Source: Bacteroidota bacterium
GTDB taxonomy: Bacteria > Bacteroidota > Bacteroidia > J057 > JADKCL01
Length of the DNA: 64,000 nucleotides
Direction of reading: 5' to 3'
NCBI GenBank assembly: GCA_016718825.1
Contig: JADKCL010000001.1
Coordinates: forward strand, 310,001 to 374,000
In this document: positions 17,631 to 27,503 of the stretch, one piece after another
Layout of the letters: every line of letters begins with the position of its first letter
Numbering within the stretch: position 1 is the first letter of the stretch
Translations under genes and position numbers: made by a program
The notes under the pieces: model-generated
Databases searched by the model: none
Told to the model about the DNA's origin: nothing
Seen by the model: the letters and a program-made list of their open reading frames with translations, nothing else

Positions 17631-19208
17631 ATGAAACTCTTTTTCCATTCGGTGGCTTTTCTGATCCAATTTCTCACTTGGAGCTCCGTCTTCACCCAAA
17701 CGCCGTGTTCCCTCGACCCCACTTGGGACACCGACGGCCGGCTTGTGGCCGATGGTGGTCGCTACTCGGGTGCCATGCTCGTCTTGCCGGATGGGAAATT
17801 GCTCGTGGCCTGCAATCCGAACAATGACAGTTATGCCTACCTCAAGCGGTACAATTTGGACGGTTCGGTGGACATGACTTTTGGAAGCAGTGGTCTGCGC
17901 ATCGTCCAAGTGGCCGAGCGACGCACCGACATCGATGCCATGGTGTTCCACAATGGCATCATTTACCTTGTTGGAAATACAACGACCGATGTCGGCGGCA
18001 CCAATACCTATGTTTATGCAGCCGCCCTGACGCAGAATGGCATCTTCGTCAATACATTCGGAGTTACTGGCGTGAAAAAGTTCAATTCGGGGAATACGGA
18101 TTTGTACAAGGCAACTGACATCTTGGTTGATGCCAACGGGAAAATTTTGATCGCCGGCTTAAAATCCTTTGACAACCTCTATGTCATGAAAATCACGACG
18201 ACCGGCGCAATGGACGCTTCTTGGAGCAATGACGGCATCGCATTCATCCCCACCAACAACAGCGACCATTGGTGGGACCTCTACGACATGGAATTGGACA
18301 AAAACGGCCAAGTGTTGATCACAGGTAAAAAGTATCGCGCCAACAATGGCTCCACAATTCCTGCATTTTGGCATGTATTTGTAGCCCGATGGAATGCCAA
18401 TGGCACCCTCGACAATACCTTCGCCACCAACGGAATCGGATTGTACAACAGCGATCCAACGCATTTCGATGAAGCCAAATCCATCATGGTGACGGCCGCC
18501 AACAACTATGTCACTGCAGGGATCACCTACATGGGATCCGATTACGATTATAGTGCACTGGGTATCTTGCACAATGGCGCCATCAACCCCAACTTTGGTG
18601 TCAATGGATGGTCGATCAATGACTTACTTCATGGACAAGATTCTGAAAACTGCCTGAATGCCACCATGCTTCCAGATGGCCGAATCCTCCAAACCGGCAA
18701 TCAGGGTTCCGGTGACACGGTCCATTTTGCATTGCTGATGTTGAATCCAGACGGTACCCGTGACAATGTTTTTGCCCCGGACGGATTGTTTATGAATATT
18801 TTCAACCAAAACAACAACAGCAGCGGCCAAGCAGCAGCCGTAGATCCCAGTGGCAAAATTTACATGGGCGGATATACCCGCACTTGTGTCAACGGGACAT
18901 GCGGCCCGCTTTACATGGCGATCTCGAGATACAACAATACGTTTGGGACTGTCACTTCTGTTGACAATCTAACTGAGTCGGATGCGGTATTTTTTCCTAA
19001 TCCAGCAAAGTCGGATGGTTTGGTTTCAGTCAAAGGAATTGATTTTGCAACAGTGAAATCAGTAGAATTGATAGATTTAAATGGGAAACAATCAACATTA
19101 ACGATGATTGCCGACCAGATTCAACTGCCAACTTTGCCGCAAGGGGTTTACTTCCTTCGCATCACGACCGAAACGGGCCAATGGGTAGAAAAGCTACGCA
19201 TCGAGTGA
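17631..19208 (+). CDS. T9SS-secreted delta-60 repeat beta-propeller protein
   Basis: This 525-residue protein has a signal peptide (MKLFFHSVAFLIQF...VFTQ). A series of about seven to eight delta-60 repeats follows, recognisable by units such as DGKLLVACN, GKILIAGLKSF, GQVLITGKKYR and GRILQTGNQGS, spaced roughly 50-60 residues. Each is followed by LDNTFATNGIG-like turns. It ends in a type A sorting domain (VFFPNPAKSDGLVSVKG...VELIDLNGKQSTL...GVYFLRITTETGQWVEKL). The repeats fold as a beta-propeller. Probably exposed or secreted; the ligand is unknown. Confidence 0.87.
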   Translation: MKLFFHSVAFLIQFLTWSSVFTQTPCSLDPTWDTDGRLVADGGRYSGAMLVLPDGKLLVACNPNNDSYAYLKRYNLDGSVDMTFGSSGLRIVQVAERRTDIDAMVFHNGIIYLVGNTTTDVGGTNTYVYAAALTQNGIFVNTFGVTGVKKFNSGNTDLYKATDILVDANGKILIAGLKSFDNLYVMKITTTGAMDASWSNDGIAFIPTNNSDHWWDLYDMELDKNGQVLITGKKYRANNGSTIPAFWHVFVARWNANGTLDNTFATNGIGLYNSDPTHFDEAKSIMVTAANNYVTAGITYMGSDYDYSALGILHNGAINPNFGVNGWSINDLLHGQDSENCLNATMLPDGRILQTGNQGSGDTVHFALLMLNPDGTRDNVFAPDGLFMNIFNQNNNSSGQAAAVDPSGKIYMGGYTRTCVNGTCGPLYMAISRYNNTFGTVTSVDNLTESDAVFFPNPAKSDGLVSVKGIDFATVKSVELIDLNGKQSTLTMIADQIQLPTLPQGVYFLRITTETGQWVEKLRIE

Positions 19209-19263
19209 TTTGCCCCAACCACTGCGCTGAACGCCGTAGAATTATCGACAGATTTGCCAGAAG

Positions 19264-19806
19264 ATGAGTGCAGCTTGTGGATTTGGAATCACCGGTGGTC
19301 TCCCATGGGACGCCACTTTGGAAATGAAAAAGGCGGCCATTTTGGCGGTTGCAAAGAGTGGCTTATGCGGCGACTTCTTCGAAATCATCAATTTTGGTGA
19401 ACCTGACGAGTCCATTTGGCAGGTGACCTGCGGCAAACGGGATGCTGCGATGCGCCAATTGCGCGCCGAGGATGTGCCTTGGTGGAAATTTTGGGTTCCC
19501 CAAAATGCCGACATCGATGCGGCGCGCATCCGCAAGGCTTGGGCAACAAGCGCAGGCGGCGGACTCAGTTACGATGAATGGGTGACATTGGGCGCAGATA
19601 TTTTTGTGCCCGGCTATACGGGGCGTGATATTGACCGGCTCGAGATTCCAGGGACAAGCCACGGATGGACGCTAACGAGCCACGAATCCGGCATTCACAT
19701 GACGAACTACCTGATCGAGGAATCCGAAGACGATGACTACGAAGGCCTTATGCGTGCCTTTGAAATCGCTCAGGAGATGAAGTTTTTGGTGGTGATTTCT
19801 GGGTAG
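19264..19806 (+). CDS. Hypothetical protein
   Basis: This 180-residue soluble protein has no signal peptide or membrane segment. It is unusually rich in Trp (WKFWVP, SIWQVTC, HGWTLTSHESG), with an acidic stretch near the C terminus (EESEDDDYEGL). I do not recognise the family. It starts ATG 19264, 55 bp after the T9SS protein, and is followed 60 bp later by another unknown on the same strand. Confidence 0.55.
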   Translation: MSAACGFGITGGLPWDATLEMKKAAILAVAKSGLCGDFFEIINFGEPDESIWQVTCGKRDAAMRQLRAEDVPWWKFWVPQNADIDAARIRKAWATSAGGGLSYDEWVTLGADIFVPGYTGRDIDRLEIPGTSHGWTLTSHESGIHMTNYLIEESEDDDYEGLMRAFEIAQEMKFLVVISG

Positions 19807-19866
19807 ATCGAATTTTGGCGGTTATCTTCGAAATGAACTTCTTTTTGTAACGAATTATCAATCACC

Positions 19867-20565
19867 ATGATCAGGGCTCCTTTTCTCATTTGCCTGTTTT
19901 GTTTGTCACTACTTTCGCTCCCTTGCATGGGTCAGGACTGGGTGGATGTTCACCTAGATGAAAAGTTCGATTTCAGGCTACCAGAGGGATATGAAGTCCT
20001 TGATACCGGATATTCTAGGAGTCTAAAGATAAGTCTTGACTCCTGTACCTTGGTGGTAACAAAGCTAGAATTCCCACCTGAGACAGTAGAAAAGACAATC
20101 GTTAGGACCGACGATCACTTGAGAAACCTTTACGGTGAGATCATCGAAGGAACGCAGAAATCTGGAGTAGAAGTGGAGCATTCCGAAATTGTTGATATGC
20201 AGGGTTTGCTCGTCCTCAAAATCAAGACGATTTTGCAAATGGAAAATTTGGGGTGGACCCAAGAAATGTGGCATATTTCTCTTTCAGATGCTGGTTATTT
20301 TTTTGTGTGTTACATTCCCATTGATGCTCAAACTGGGAAAAAATCAATTCTACAGAGAGATGCATTCTTCTCGAGCATCAGAGTCGCCAAAGGAATCACA
20401 AGAAAGGATCAATACGTCTATTCTGGAATTTACTATCGGATTGGAGCCTTCTTCGGTGATTTAGCGCCATACGCAATGGTCGCAATTGTAGTGGGAATTG
20501 TTCTGTGGTTGCAGAAGCGAAAAAGTAATCGTGTTTCTCAAGCGAATCATGATGTTGCGTCTTGA
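19867..20565 (+). CDS. Hypothetical exported protein with C-terminal membrane anchor
   Basis: This 232-residue protein has a clear signal peptide (MIRAPFLICLFCLSLLSLPCMGQ) and an exposed mixed alpha/beta domain of ~165 residues. One C-terminal membrane segment (APYAMVAIVVGIVLWLQ) and a short basic tail (KRKSNR) follow. The topology is therefore extracytoplasmic with a cytoplasmic tail. No known domain was recognised. It is convergent with purD, 8 bp away. Confidence 0.6.
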   Translation: MIRAPFLICLFCLSLLSLPCMGQDWVDVHLDEKFDFRLPEGYEVLDTGYSRSLKISLDSCTLVVTKLEFPPETVEKTIVRTDDHLRNLYGEIIEGTQKSGVEVEHSEIVDMQGLLVLKIKTILQMENLGWTQEMWHISLSDAGYFFVCYIPIDAQTGKKSILQRDAFFSSIRVAKGITRKDQYVYSGIYYRIGAFFGDLAPYAMVAIVVGIVLWLQKRKSNRVSQANHDVAS

Positions 20566-20573
20566 AATCAGAT

Positions 20574-21839
20574 CTATTCGGAAAACTCCCAACCAATATC
20601 CCGTCTGAAATACTTGCCATCAAACGCAATCCGATCCGCATTTTCCAACGACTTGGCCACTGCCGCTTGAATCGTCTCCCCAAATGATGTCACGGCCAAA
20701 ACGCGTCCACCGTCGGTCAAGACCTTTCCGTCTGCTGCCTTGGTGCCGGCGTGAAACACGACCGATCCCTCGACCTGGTCCAATCCGCTGATTTCCTTGC
20801 CTTTGACATAGTCGCCGGGATACCCGCCGCTTACCAGAAATACCGTTGCCGCAGCCGCCTCCTTGACCTTCAACTCGACTTGGTCCAAGGTCCCATTCGC
20901 AGTCGCCTCCATCAAGTCCACGACATCGCTTGCAATGCGTGGAAACACAACCTCCGTCTCCGGATCGCCCATACGGGCGTTGTATTCGATCACAAAAGGC
21001 TCGTCCCCGACTTTGATCAAGCCCAAGAAAATGAACCCATTGTAAGGAATGCTTTCCAGCGCAAGCCCTGCAATGGTCGGTTCGATGATGCGTTCGCGGA
21101 CCTTGTCCATGAAAGGCTTGTCTGCAAATGGCACGGGCGAAACCGCTCCCATGCCGCCGGTGTTCAGACCGGTGTCGCCTTCGCCGATGCGTTTGTAGTC
21201 TTTGGCCTCGGGCAGCACTTTCCAGCTTTTTCCATCCGTCAAGACAAAAACGCTGAGTTCGATGCCGGTGAGAAATTCTTCGATGACCACTGTTTCGCCT
21301 GCGGCTCCAAATGCGCTGCCATCCAGCATTTCGCGGAGGCCAGCCTCGGCTTCCGCATGCGATGTGCAGATGAGCACACCCTTGCCCGCAGCAAGTCCGC
21401 TCGCTTTGAGCACGACCGGGAGCGTATGCGCCCGCACGTAGGCGACGGCTTGCTCAAGCCCTGCCGCATTGAACGATGCATAAGCAGCCGTCGGGATGTT
21501 GTGCCGCATCATGAAGCGTTTGCTCCAATCCTTGCTTGCCTCGAGCGTGGCGCCCGCCTGTCCGGGGCCGACTGTGGGAATGCCGAGCGACCGCAAATGG
21601 TCGGCGACGCCTGCTTCAAGCGGCCCTTCGGGGCCAATGATCACCAAATCGATGGCGTTTTCTTGCACGGCCTGCGCCACGGAGGTGCCGTCCAAGGGAT
21701 TCAGCCGAAGGTTCGTGCCGATCGCGGCCGTTCCTGCATTTCCGGGACCGAAAAACAAAGCTTGGCAGCGTGGCGAGGCCGCCAATGACTGACCGATGGC
21801 ATGTTCGCGGCCGCCTGCACCGATGATGAGAATTCTCAT
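20574..21839 (-). CDS. purD: Phosphoribosylamine-glycine ligase (GARS)
   Basis: This 421-residue enzyme joins phosphoribosylamine and glycine using ATP, the second step of purine synthesis. Visible features are the N-terminal MRILIIGAGGREHAIG, the ATP-grasp core (LKASGLAAGKGVLI, EEFLTGIELSVFVLTDG, KDYKRIGEGDTGLNTGGMGAVSP) and the metal-binding EYNARMGDPETEVV. Length is typical. The start is ATG 21839; the open frame extends 11 codons further upstream without similarity. Confidence 0.97.
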   Translation of the reverse strand: MRILIIGAGGREHAIGQSLAASPRCQALFFGPGNAGTAAIGTNLRLNPLDGTSVAQAVQENAIDLVIIGPEGPLEAGVADHLRSLGIPTVGPGQAGATLEASKDWSKRFMMRHNIPTAAYASFNAAGLEQAVAYVRAHTLPVVLKASGLAAGKGVLICTSHAEAEAGLREMLDGSAFGAAGETVVIEEFLTGIELSVFVLTDGKSWKVLPEAKDYKRIGEGDTGLNTGGMGAVSPVPFADKPFMDKVRERIIEPTIAGLALESIPYNGFIFLGLIKVGDEPFVIEYNARMGDPETEVVFPRIASDVVDLMEATANGTLDQVELKVKEAAAATVFLVSGGYPGDYVKGKEISGLDQVEGSVVFHAGTKAADGKVLTDGGRVLAVTSFGETIQAAVAKSLENADRIAFDGKYFRRDIGWEFSE

Positions 21840-22028
21840 GGTTTCATTCAAATTGGGCTGCAATTTAGGCAAATGGAGGCTTGAATTCGGTCGAGATCTT
21901 CGTGGGCGGCTTTATTTTCGCAATTCAGGCGACAAATACGCCCGTTGAATCCTGATTCGAATGGAATTCAATTTGAACTTCCCTAACTTCAAATCCTAAT
22001 TGGCGCTACAACTAAGGATACTTCGTTC

Positions 22029-24914
22029 ATGAAACATACACTTTTAGGTCTTTTTTGCTTGCTGCTCATTTCTAGCACCTGTTTTGGTCAAGCAACGATT
22101 TCCTGTCCCGCAGTGGATGCGGGTCGTGATACATCAATCGCAAATTCGGTCAGTGGTTGTGTCCTTCTGACGGCGGTTCCAGTCGCAGGTTTCCAACCGA
22201 CGACTTATACAGTGAATACCATTCCCTACAATCCCTATCCATTTAACGTCGGTGCGCCGATTATCATCAATCAAGATGACGTTTGGGGTCCGATAACCAA
22301 CCTGCCTTTTGACTTTTGTTTCTACGGCAACAGCTATACGCAGGCACAGCCCGGCTCCAATGGCTTGGTTTCATTTGACCTGTTTCCTGTCGGATCCTAC
22401 TGTACTTGGCCGATTTCGGCGCCGATACCGGACCCGAGCAATCCTTTGAATTCGATCATGGGTCCATGGCATGATATCAATCCGGCGTTTGGCGGGGCGG
22501 TTTATGCGCAGTTGTATGGCACGGCGCCTTGCCGGGTTTTTGTGGTGTCTTGGGAAAGCAACGCCATGTTTTCATGCACCAACATTACCACGACACAACA
22601 AATCGCCATTTACGAAACAACCAACATCATCGAAGTTTATATTCAAGACAAGCCGCTTTGTTCCACATGGAATGGCGGTGCCTCGATTTTGGGCGTGCAC
22701 AATGCCAACGGAACGCAAGCGGTTGTCGTTCCAGGACACAATTATCCGACACAATGGAGCTCCATCAACGAAGCTTGGAGATGGGAACCTGCCGGCGCGT
22801 CCAACTTGACCATGAATTGGTATCAAGTGGGAAATCCAGCGGTGATTGCCACGACAGATACGGTGACGGTATGTCCGGTCAGCTGCGACACCCGTTATGT
22901 GGCAGAAGCGACCTATACCAACTGCAACGGCGCCACGGTTACCGTGCGGGACACCGTGTTGGTCATCGGCGCAAATCCAAATGCTTTGACCAATCCGACA
23001 GTTTCCAATGCGCTTTGCAACGGCGGCAGCTCGGGCAGCATCACCTTGAATCCTTCAGGTGGCGCAACACCTTATTCTTACAATTGGCCGCAACTCAGCC
23101 AAAATACGGCAACCGTCAATGGTTTGGCCGCTGGAACCTATACCGTGATTGTCACCGACAGCATCGGCTGTACTTTGTTGGATACCATCACAATCTCGGA
23201 GCCTACGAGGATCGTTCCCAATGCGACAGCAACGGATGCGCTCTGCTTTGGCGCCTCTTCGGGAAGTGCCGCTTCCGCCCCAACCGGTGGTACACCGGGG
23301 TACACGTATTTTTGGTCACCGAGCGGCGCCACGGCTGCCAATGCGCCCAACCTTCCGGCCGGTCAACATATAGTTTCTGTCACCGATGCCAACGGTTGCG
23401 TGATTCGAGATACCGTGACCGTCGGGCAGCCCACCCAAGTGATTGCCAACACCACCATGACGCCCGTTTTGTGTAATGGCGGCAGCACCGGAACAGCAAC
23501 TGGAACGGCCGCAGGCGGCACACCGGGTTATACCTTTCTTTGGTCCAACGGACAGAGCTCCGCAACCGCAACCGGTTTGGCAGCGGGCACCTATTCCGTG
23601 ACGGCCACTGATGCCAACGGATGTACAGGAACGCGGTCGATCATTGTCACTGAACCGACGCCCGTCACCGTGACGGCGGTCTCCACCAATGTCATTTGTA
23701 TCGGTGGGTCAGATGGAACAGGTACTGCACTTGGAGCAGGTGGCACTTCGCCTTATACCTTCCAATGGAGCAATGGTTCACAATCCGCCTTCGTGAACAA
23801 TTTGTCGGCAGGAACGCACAATGTTACGGTCACAGATGCCAATGGCTGCACCGCCACCACGAGTATCACCGTGACGGAGCCGCCGCAAATCAGCTTGCAA
23901 ATCACTGGCGACAATGCTTATTGTGAATATGATTCCTTGGACCTTCAATCCGTCGTTACCGGCGGCGTCCCACCTTATGTCTATCAGTGGTGGTCGGTCC
24001 CGACTGCGGTCAATGATTCCACTGCGAACTTGCATTACTACGATGTCCATGAAGATCGCACGTACAATCTGATGATCACGGATCAAAATGGCTGCCAAGC
24101 CACGGCGTCCTACTATGTCGAATCCAATCCACAACCCTCGGTCGCCTTCACAGTGGACCGTACCGAAATTTGTGATTCTGGAACGGTTGTGTTTACGAAC
24201 CTTTCGGGTCCAGGTCCATTGACCTCCTTCTGGGAATTTGGTGATGGATCCACCCTGATTGCCGAAGCTCCTTTCCATTGGTATGGGACGGGCACATATA
24301 CGGTTTCATTGGACATCACCGACTTGAATGGTTGTACCAATTCAATGACACAAGAGTTACTGATTGAAGTGATTCCAACTCCAGTTGCATCGTTTGTTAC
24401 TGATCCCAACATCACCTTGATCGACCATCTGCTGCTGAGCGAAGCAACGATCACCTTTAACAGCACATCCTCTTGGTTTACCAGCGCGGTGGATTGGAGC
24501 TTTGGAGACAGCACAAGCGCATTTGTGGGTCAAGTCGTCCACACTTACCAAGATACAGGCCGATTCTGCATCACCCTGAATGCCTACAATAAGTTTGGTT
24601 GCCACGATGATTCTACGCAATGCATCACCATTTTGCAGGATCCATACCTCTGGGTTCCCACAGGCTTCACACCCAATGGAGACGGTCTCAATGACATATT
24701 CATCATCGGGGGAATTGAAATCAAAGAATTTGAAATGTGGGTTTATGATCGCTGGGGCAAGATGTTGTTCTATACCGACAATATGACGGAGGGTTGGAAT
24801 GGCAAAATCGACCAAGAAGATGCCTCCGAAGGAGTCTATGTCTTCCGAATCAACGCCGTTAACAACGAAGGCTTCAAGATGGAACGCGCAGGGTCAGTGA
24901 CCCTCGTGCGATAG
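22029..24914 (+). CDS. SprB-repeat surface protein with type B T9SS domain
   Basis: This 961-residue protein has a signal peptide (MKHTLLGLFCLLLISSTCFG), then a ~220-residue Cys-containing domain that looks nidogen-like (IMGPWHDINPAFGG...VVSWESNAMF). Five SprB-type repeats of about 75-80 residues follow (ALCNGGSSGSITL...GGATPYSYNW...GLAAGTYTVIVTDSIGC...ITISEP). Next comes a PKD-like region (SFWEFGDGST, VDWSFGDSTS). The protein ends in the gliding-motility-associated type B sorting domain (VPTGFTPNGDGLNDIF...VYDRWGKMLF...GWNGK...GVYVFRINAVN). Such proteins are carried to the surface by T9SS and are often moved along the cell or shed. Probably an adhesin. Confidence 0.92.
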   Translation: MKHTLLGLFCLLLISSTCFGQATISCPAVDAGRDTSIANSVSGCVLLTAVPVAGFQPTTYTVNTIPYNPYPFNVGAPIIINQDDVWGPITNLPFDFCFYGNSYTQAQPGSNGLVSFDLFPVGSYCTWPISAPIPDPSNPLNSIMGPWHDINPAFGGAVYAQLYGTAPCRVFVVSWESNAMFSCTNITTTQQIAIYETTNIIEVYIQDKPLCSTWNGGASILGVHNANGTQAVVVPGHNYPTQWSSINEAWRWEPAGASNLTMNWYQVGNPAVIATTDTVTVCPVSCDTRYVAEATYTNCNGATVTVRDTVLVIGANPNALTNPTVSNALCNGGSSGSITLNPSGGATPYSYNWPQLSQNTATVNGLAAGTYTVIVTDSIGCTLLDTITISEPTRIVPNATATDALCFGASSGSAASAPTGGTPGYTYFWSPSGATAANAPNLPAGQHIVSVTDANGCVIRDTVTVGQPTQVIANTTMTPVLCNGGSTGTATGTAAGGTPGYTFLWSNGQSSATATGLAAGTYSVTATDANGCTGTRSIIVTEPTPVTVTAVSTNVICIGGSDGTGTALGAGGTSPYTFQWSNGSQSAFVNNLSAGTHNVTVTDANGCTATTSITVTEPPQISLQITGDNAYCEYDSLDLQSVVTGGVPPYVYQWWSVPTAVNDSTANLHYYDVHEDRTYNLMITDQNGCQATASYYVESNPQPSVAFTVDRTEICDSGTVVFTNLSGPGPLTSFWEFGDGSTLIAEAPFHWYGTGTYTVSLDITDLNGCTNSMTQELLIEVIPTPVASFVTDPNITLIDHLLLSEATITFNSTSSWFTSAVDWSFGDSTSAFVGQVVHTYQDTGRFCITLNAYNKFGCHDDSTQCITILQDPYLWVPTGFTPNGDGLNDIFIIGGIEIKEFEMWVYDRWGKMLFYTDNMTEGWNGKIDQEDASEGVYVFRINAVNNEGFKMERAGSVTLVR

Positions 24915-24928
24915 GTCTTCCCGAAATC

Positions 24929-24982
24929 AAAATTTGCCAGCATTCCCTCTGATTCGGAGGTGATGCTGGCAAATTTCTTTTG
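24929..24982. terminator. Bidirectional terminator between SprB protein and LRR gene
   Basis: AATTTGCCAGCAT (24931-24943) pairs with ATGCTGGCAAATT (24963-24975), extended inward by CCTC/GAGG-type pairing, and is followed by TTTCTTTTG on the plus strand. It lies between two convergent genes. Confidence 0.8.
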
Positions 24983-24989
24983 AAGCAGA

Positions 24990-26120
24990 TCAGTAGAAGG
25001 AAATCTTGGTTTTGCTCAGCGCCTTTTTCAAGGCTACGGCCTGCTCCATGGTGAATGCATTCTTGCTCACGTTGAGGTGCTGCAGCCAAGCCATCTGATA
25101 CAGCGGACTGTAATCCTTGGCTGGAATTTCATGGGTGAACAAGGAGCGCAGATCAGGGCAATTGAGCAAAGGACTCAGGTCCATGATCGGGTTGCGGTAG
25201 ATCACGATCTTTACCAAGCGCGGAAAGTTGCGTACCACCGTGAGGTCGGAGACATTGTTGCTGTGAATGTCAAGGTAGCGCAACTTGGTCAGAAAACGCA
25301 GGCTGTCGATCGTGGTCACATTGTCGTTTTTGCCCATCGTGAGTTGCTCGAGCTTGGGATGGTGCATGATGTACTTCAATTCCTCGTTGCTGTTGACCAT
25401 GCCCTGAATGCGCAGGTTTTTGAGTTCCTTGTGGTCTTCCAGCATTTGCAAGCTGAAGTTCGGCACGGGCAAAAAGGAGATGTTGAGATCGGTAAGTCCT
25501 TTGAAATTGGCGATTTCGGAGATGTCGATCAGGTTTTCCGAATTGTAAACCGACAAGTTGGTGAGCCAAGTCCAGTTGGCAATGGGTTTCAAACTCCGAA
25601 TGTCATTGCGGGACACGTCCAAGGTCTTGACCTTGGGAAGATGCGCGATCGGCTCCAAAGTTTCGATGTCGTTGTCGTAAATCTGTACCCACGTAAGATC
25701 GAGAAGACTGTCCAGCGGCTTCAAATCCTGCACGAAGTTGTGGTTGCAGGCAAATTCTTGCAAGCCCTTCAAGACTTGAACGCCTTCCAGTGACTTGAGG
25801 CTGTTGCCTTGAAATTCGAGCACCTTCAATTTGGGATAATCTGCAAGCCAGGAAAGGTCCTCGATGGGCGATTCATAGACAATGAGTTGCTCGAGGTTGG
25901 TGAATTTCCGCAAGGCCTCATAATCGATCGGCTCCTTGTCGCGGATGAATAATTTTTTGGCAGCCAAGGGATTCGCAATGCCTTGTTGCCAGGTAACCCA
26001 GTCCTTTTCGCGGAAATAGCGGCTCATTTCCTCCTCTTCGTCCTGTTGGGAAAATGCAGGCGCGGCGAATGTCAGCAGCAACAAGGCCAGCAATCCAAGA
26101 TGTTTTACTAAGGGTTTCAT
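24990..26120 (-). CDS. Exported leucine-rich-repeat protein
   Basis: This 376-residue protein has a signal peptide (MKPLVKHLGLLALLLLTFAAPAFSQ) and then an acidic patch. About eleven leucine-rich repeats of ~22 residues follow, in the LTNL/LKVLxxxxN style (YPKLKVLEFQGNSLKSL, LPKVKTLDVSRNDIRSL, LTKLRYLDIHSNNVSDL). This is the internalin-like subtype. No sorting domain is seen, so it probably stays in the periplasm or envelope and binds a protein partner. The ATG at 26120 overlaps the stop of the hydrolase gene (26117) by 4 bp, implying coupled translation. Confidence 0.85.
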   Translation of the reverse strand: MKPLVKHLGLLALLLLTFAAPAFSQQDEEEEMSRYFREKDWVTWQQGIANPLAAKKLFIRDKEPIDYEALRKFTNLEQLIVYESPIEDLSWLADYPKLKVLEFQGNSLKSLEGVQVLKGLQEFACNHNFVQDLKPLDSLLDLTWVQIYDNDIETLEPIAHLPKVKTLDVSRNDIRSLKPIANWTWLTNLSVYNSENLIDISEIANFKGLTDLNISFLPVPNFSLQMLEDHKELKNLRIQGMVNSNEELKYIMHHPKLEQLTMGKNDNVTTIDSLRFLTKLRYLDIHSNNVSDLTVVRNFPRLVKIVIYRNPIMDLSPLLNCPDLRSLFTHEIPAKDYSPLYQMAWLQHLNVSKNAFTMEQAVALKKALSKTKISFY

Positions 26121-26986
26121 GCGTTCAGTATCTCGTGGAGGAGCGATTTTACTTCTTCGTGAGGTGGATTGAGCAGGAAATGTCCGCCGTCCACCACATG
26201 CAATTTCGCACCATTTACCTTTTGAATAAAATCCTTGCAAAGATTCACCTGCAAGATGTTGTCGTGTGCTCCCCAAATAATGTGCCAGTTCGTTCCGACT
26301 TCTGTTGAGCGTTGGGCAATGACTTCCAAATCAGGGCGCAACTTCGAATGCCCGCGCCAAACGCGCCTGAGCAAAACCCGCTTTTCTGGCGTATCAAATT
26401 GCCGCTGAATGAATTTGTACTTAAAGGCATCCGTGATCCGCAGTTGGTACAGCATCCGAATGAACAACAAAAACAACCCGGGCCACCGCAAAACGGTGTA
26501 AAACAAGGCCTTCCCAACCGGATTGTAAATGCAAAACCGATACAGCGGATGGATGCGCAAGCCGTCGGGAGAAATCAGGATCATTTGCCGAATGGGAATT
26601 TTGGTCGCTTGGTAAAGGCTCAGTGCAACTTTTGCACCCAAACTGAAGGCCAAAAAATGAACTTCTGTGCTCGGATATTTTTCCAGAAGTTGCCGCAGGA
26701 ATTCGTCCCAATCGCTCGGCAAAACCGGCTGACGTTCATCCGCCCATTCGCTTTCGCCAAAGAAAATCAGGTCGATGGTCACCACTCTCCACCCTTCGGG
26801 CACGGTCTGCAACAGCGGCAAAAACAATTTCCGGCTTTGGCCATAACCATGGAAGCACAACAGCAGCCGCGTGCCATGCCCATGGCTCGTTCCGGCGACG
26901 CTGCCCTTGTTGCCAAGGGTGATCCTGAAATTTTCCGCTTCCAAAATTGAAATTGACCTGATTCCTTTTAACCTTTGGCTACCCAA
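26117..26986 (-). CDS. Alpha/beta-fold hydrolase
   Basis: This hydrolase of up to 289 residues has the oxyanion motif CFHGYGQS (about residue 45), the nucleophile elbow LAFSLGAKVAL (Ser ~114; the first Gly of GxSxG is Ala here), a late Asp in WGAHDNILQV and the catalytic His in VVDGGHFLL. A lid-like region of ~80 residues separates strand 6 from the Asp. The substrate is unknown. No ATG lies near the N terminus: candidate starts are TTG at 26986 or TTG at 26944, the latter leaving more space for the divergent rfaE2 start at 27000. It is co-translated with the LRR gene. Confidence 0.83.
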   Translation of the reverse strand: MGSQRLKGIRSISILEAENFRITLGNKGSVAGTSHGHGTRLLLCFHGYGQSRKLFLPLLQTVPEGWRVVTIDLIFFGESEWADERQPVLPSDWDEFLRQLLEKYPSTEVHFLAFSLGAKVALSLYQATKIPIRQMILISPDGLRIHPLYRFCIYNPVGKALFYTVLRWPGLFLLFIRMLYQLRITDAFKYKFIQRQFDTPEKRVLLRRVWRGHSKLRPDLEVIAQRSTEVGTNWHIIWGAHDNILQVNLCKDFIQKVNGAKLHVVDGGHFLLNPPHEEVKSLLHEILNA

Positions 26987-26999
26987 TCACACTTTATAT

Positions 27000-27503
27000 A
27001 TGTGCGCTGCCTATTCCACTGCCCAAAAGATCTTGACCCGCGCCGAATTGCAGCGCAGGATTTTGGTCTGGCGCCTCAAAAATAGCAAAGTCGTCTTCAC
27101 CAACGGCTGTTTTGACCTGCTGCACCTCGGACATGTCGATTATTTGGAGAAGGCCCGCGCCCTCGGCGACTATTTGGTCCTCGGATTAAATTCCGACGCG
27201 TCGGTCAAGCGCCTCCAAAAAGGCTCCGAACGCCCGCTCCAATCCGAGGAGGCACGTTCACGCATCATGGCTGCTCTCCAATTCGTCGACGCCGTCTGCA
27301 TTTTTGACGAAGACACCCCCCTTGATTTGATTCTTGCCATTCGACCTGACATCCTCGTCAAAGGCGACGATTACAGCCTCGACAAGATTGTCGGTGCCAC
27401 CGAAGTCCAAAGTTGGGGCGGCGAAGTCCAAACCATTCCGTTGGTGCAGGGCCATTCCACGACCAACATCGTCCAGAAAATCAAAAACGCTTCCAATGGG
27501 TAA
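27000..27503 (+). CDS. rfaE2: D-glycero-beta-D-manno-heptose 1-phosphate adenylyltransferase (RfaE2-type)
   Basis: This 167-residue nucleotidyltransferase activates heptose 1-phosphate with ATP for LPS core or other glycan synthesis. Signatures are FTNGCFDLLHLGHVDYLEKA (HxGH), the NSD motif (LGLNSDASVKRL), RPLQSEEARSRIMAAL and the C-terminal VQGHSTTNIVQKI. This is the stand-alone form without the kinase domain. The start is ATG 27000; the open frame before it is not homologous. Its last codons overlap the start of kynB by 8 bp. Confidence 0.93.
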   Translation: MCAAYSTAQKILTRAELQRRILVWRLKNSKVVFTNGCFDLLHLGHVDYLEKARALGDYLVLGLNSDASVKRLQKGSERPLQSEEARSRIMAALQFVDAVCIFDEDTPLDLILAIRPDILVKGDDYSLDKIVGATEVQSWGGEVQTIPLVQGHSTTNIVQKIKNASNG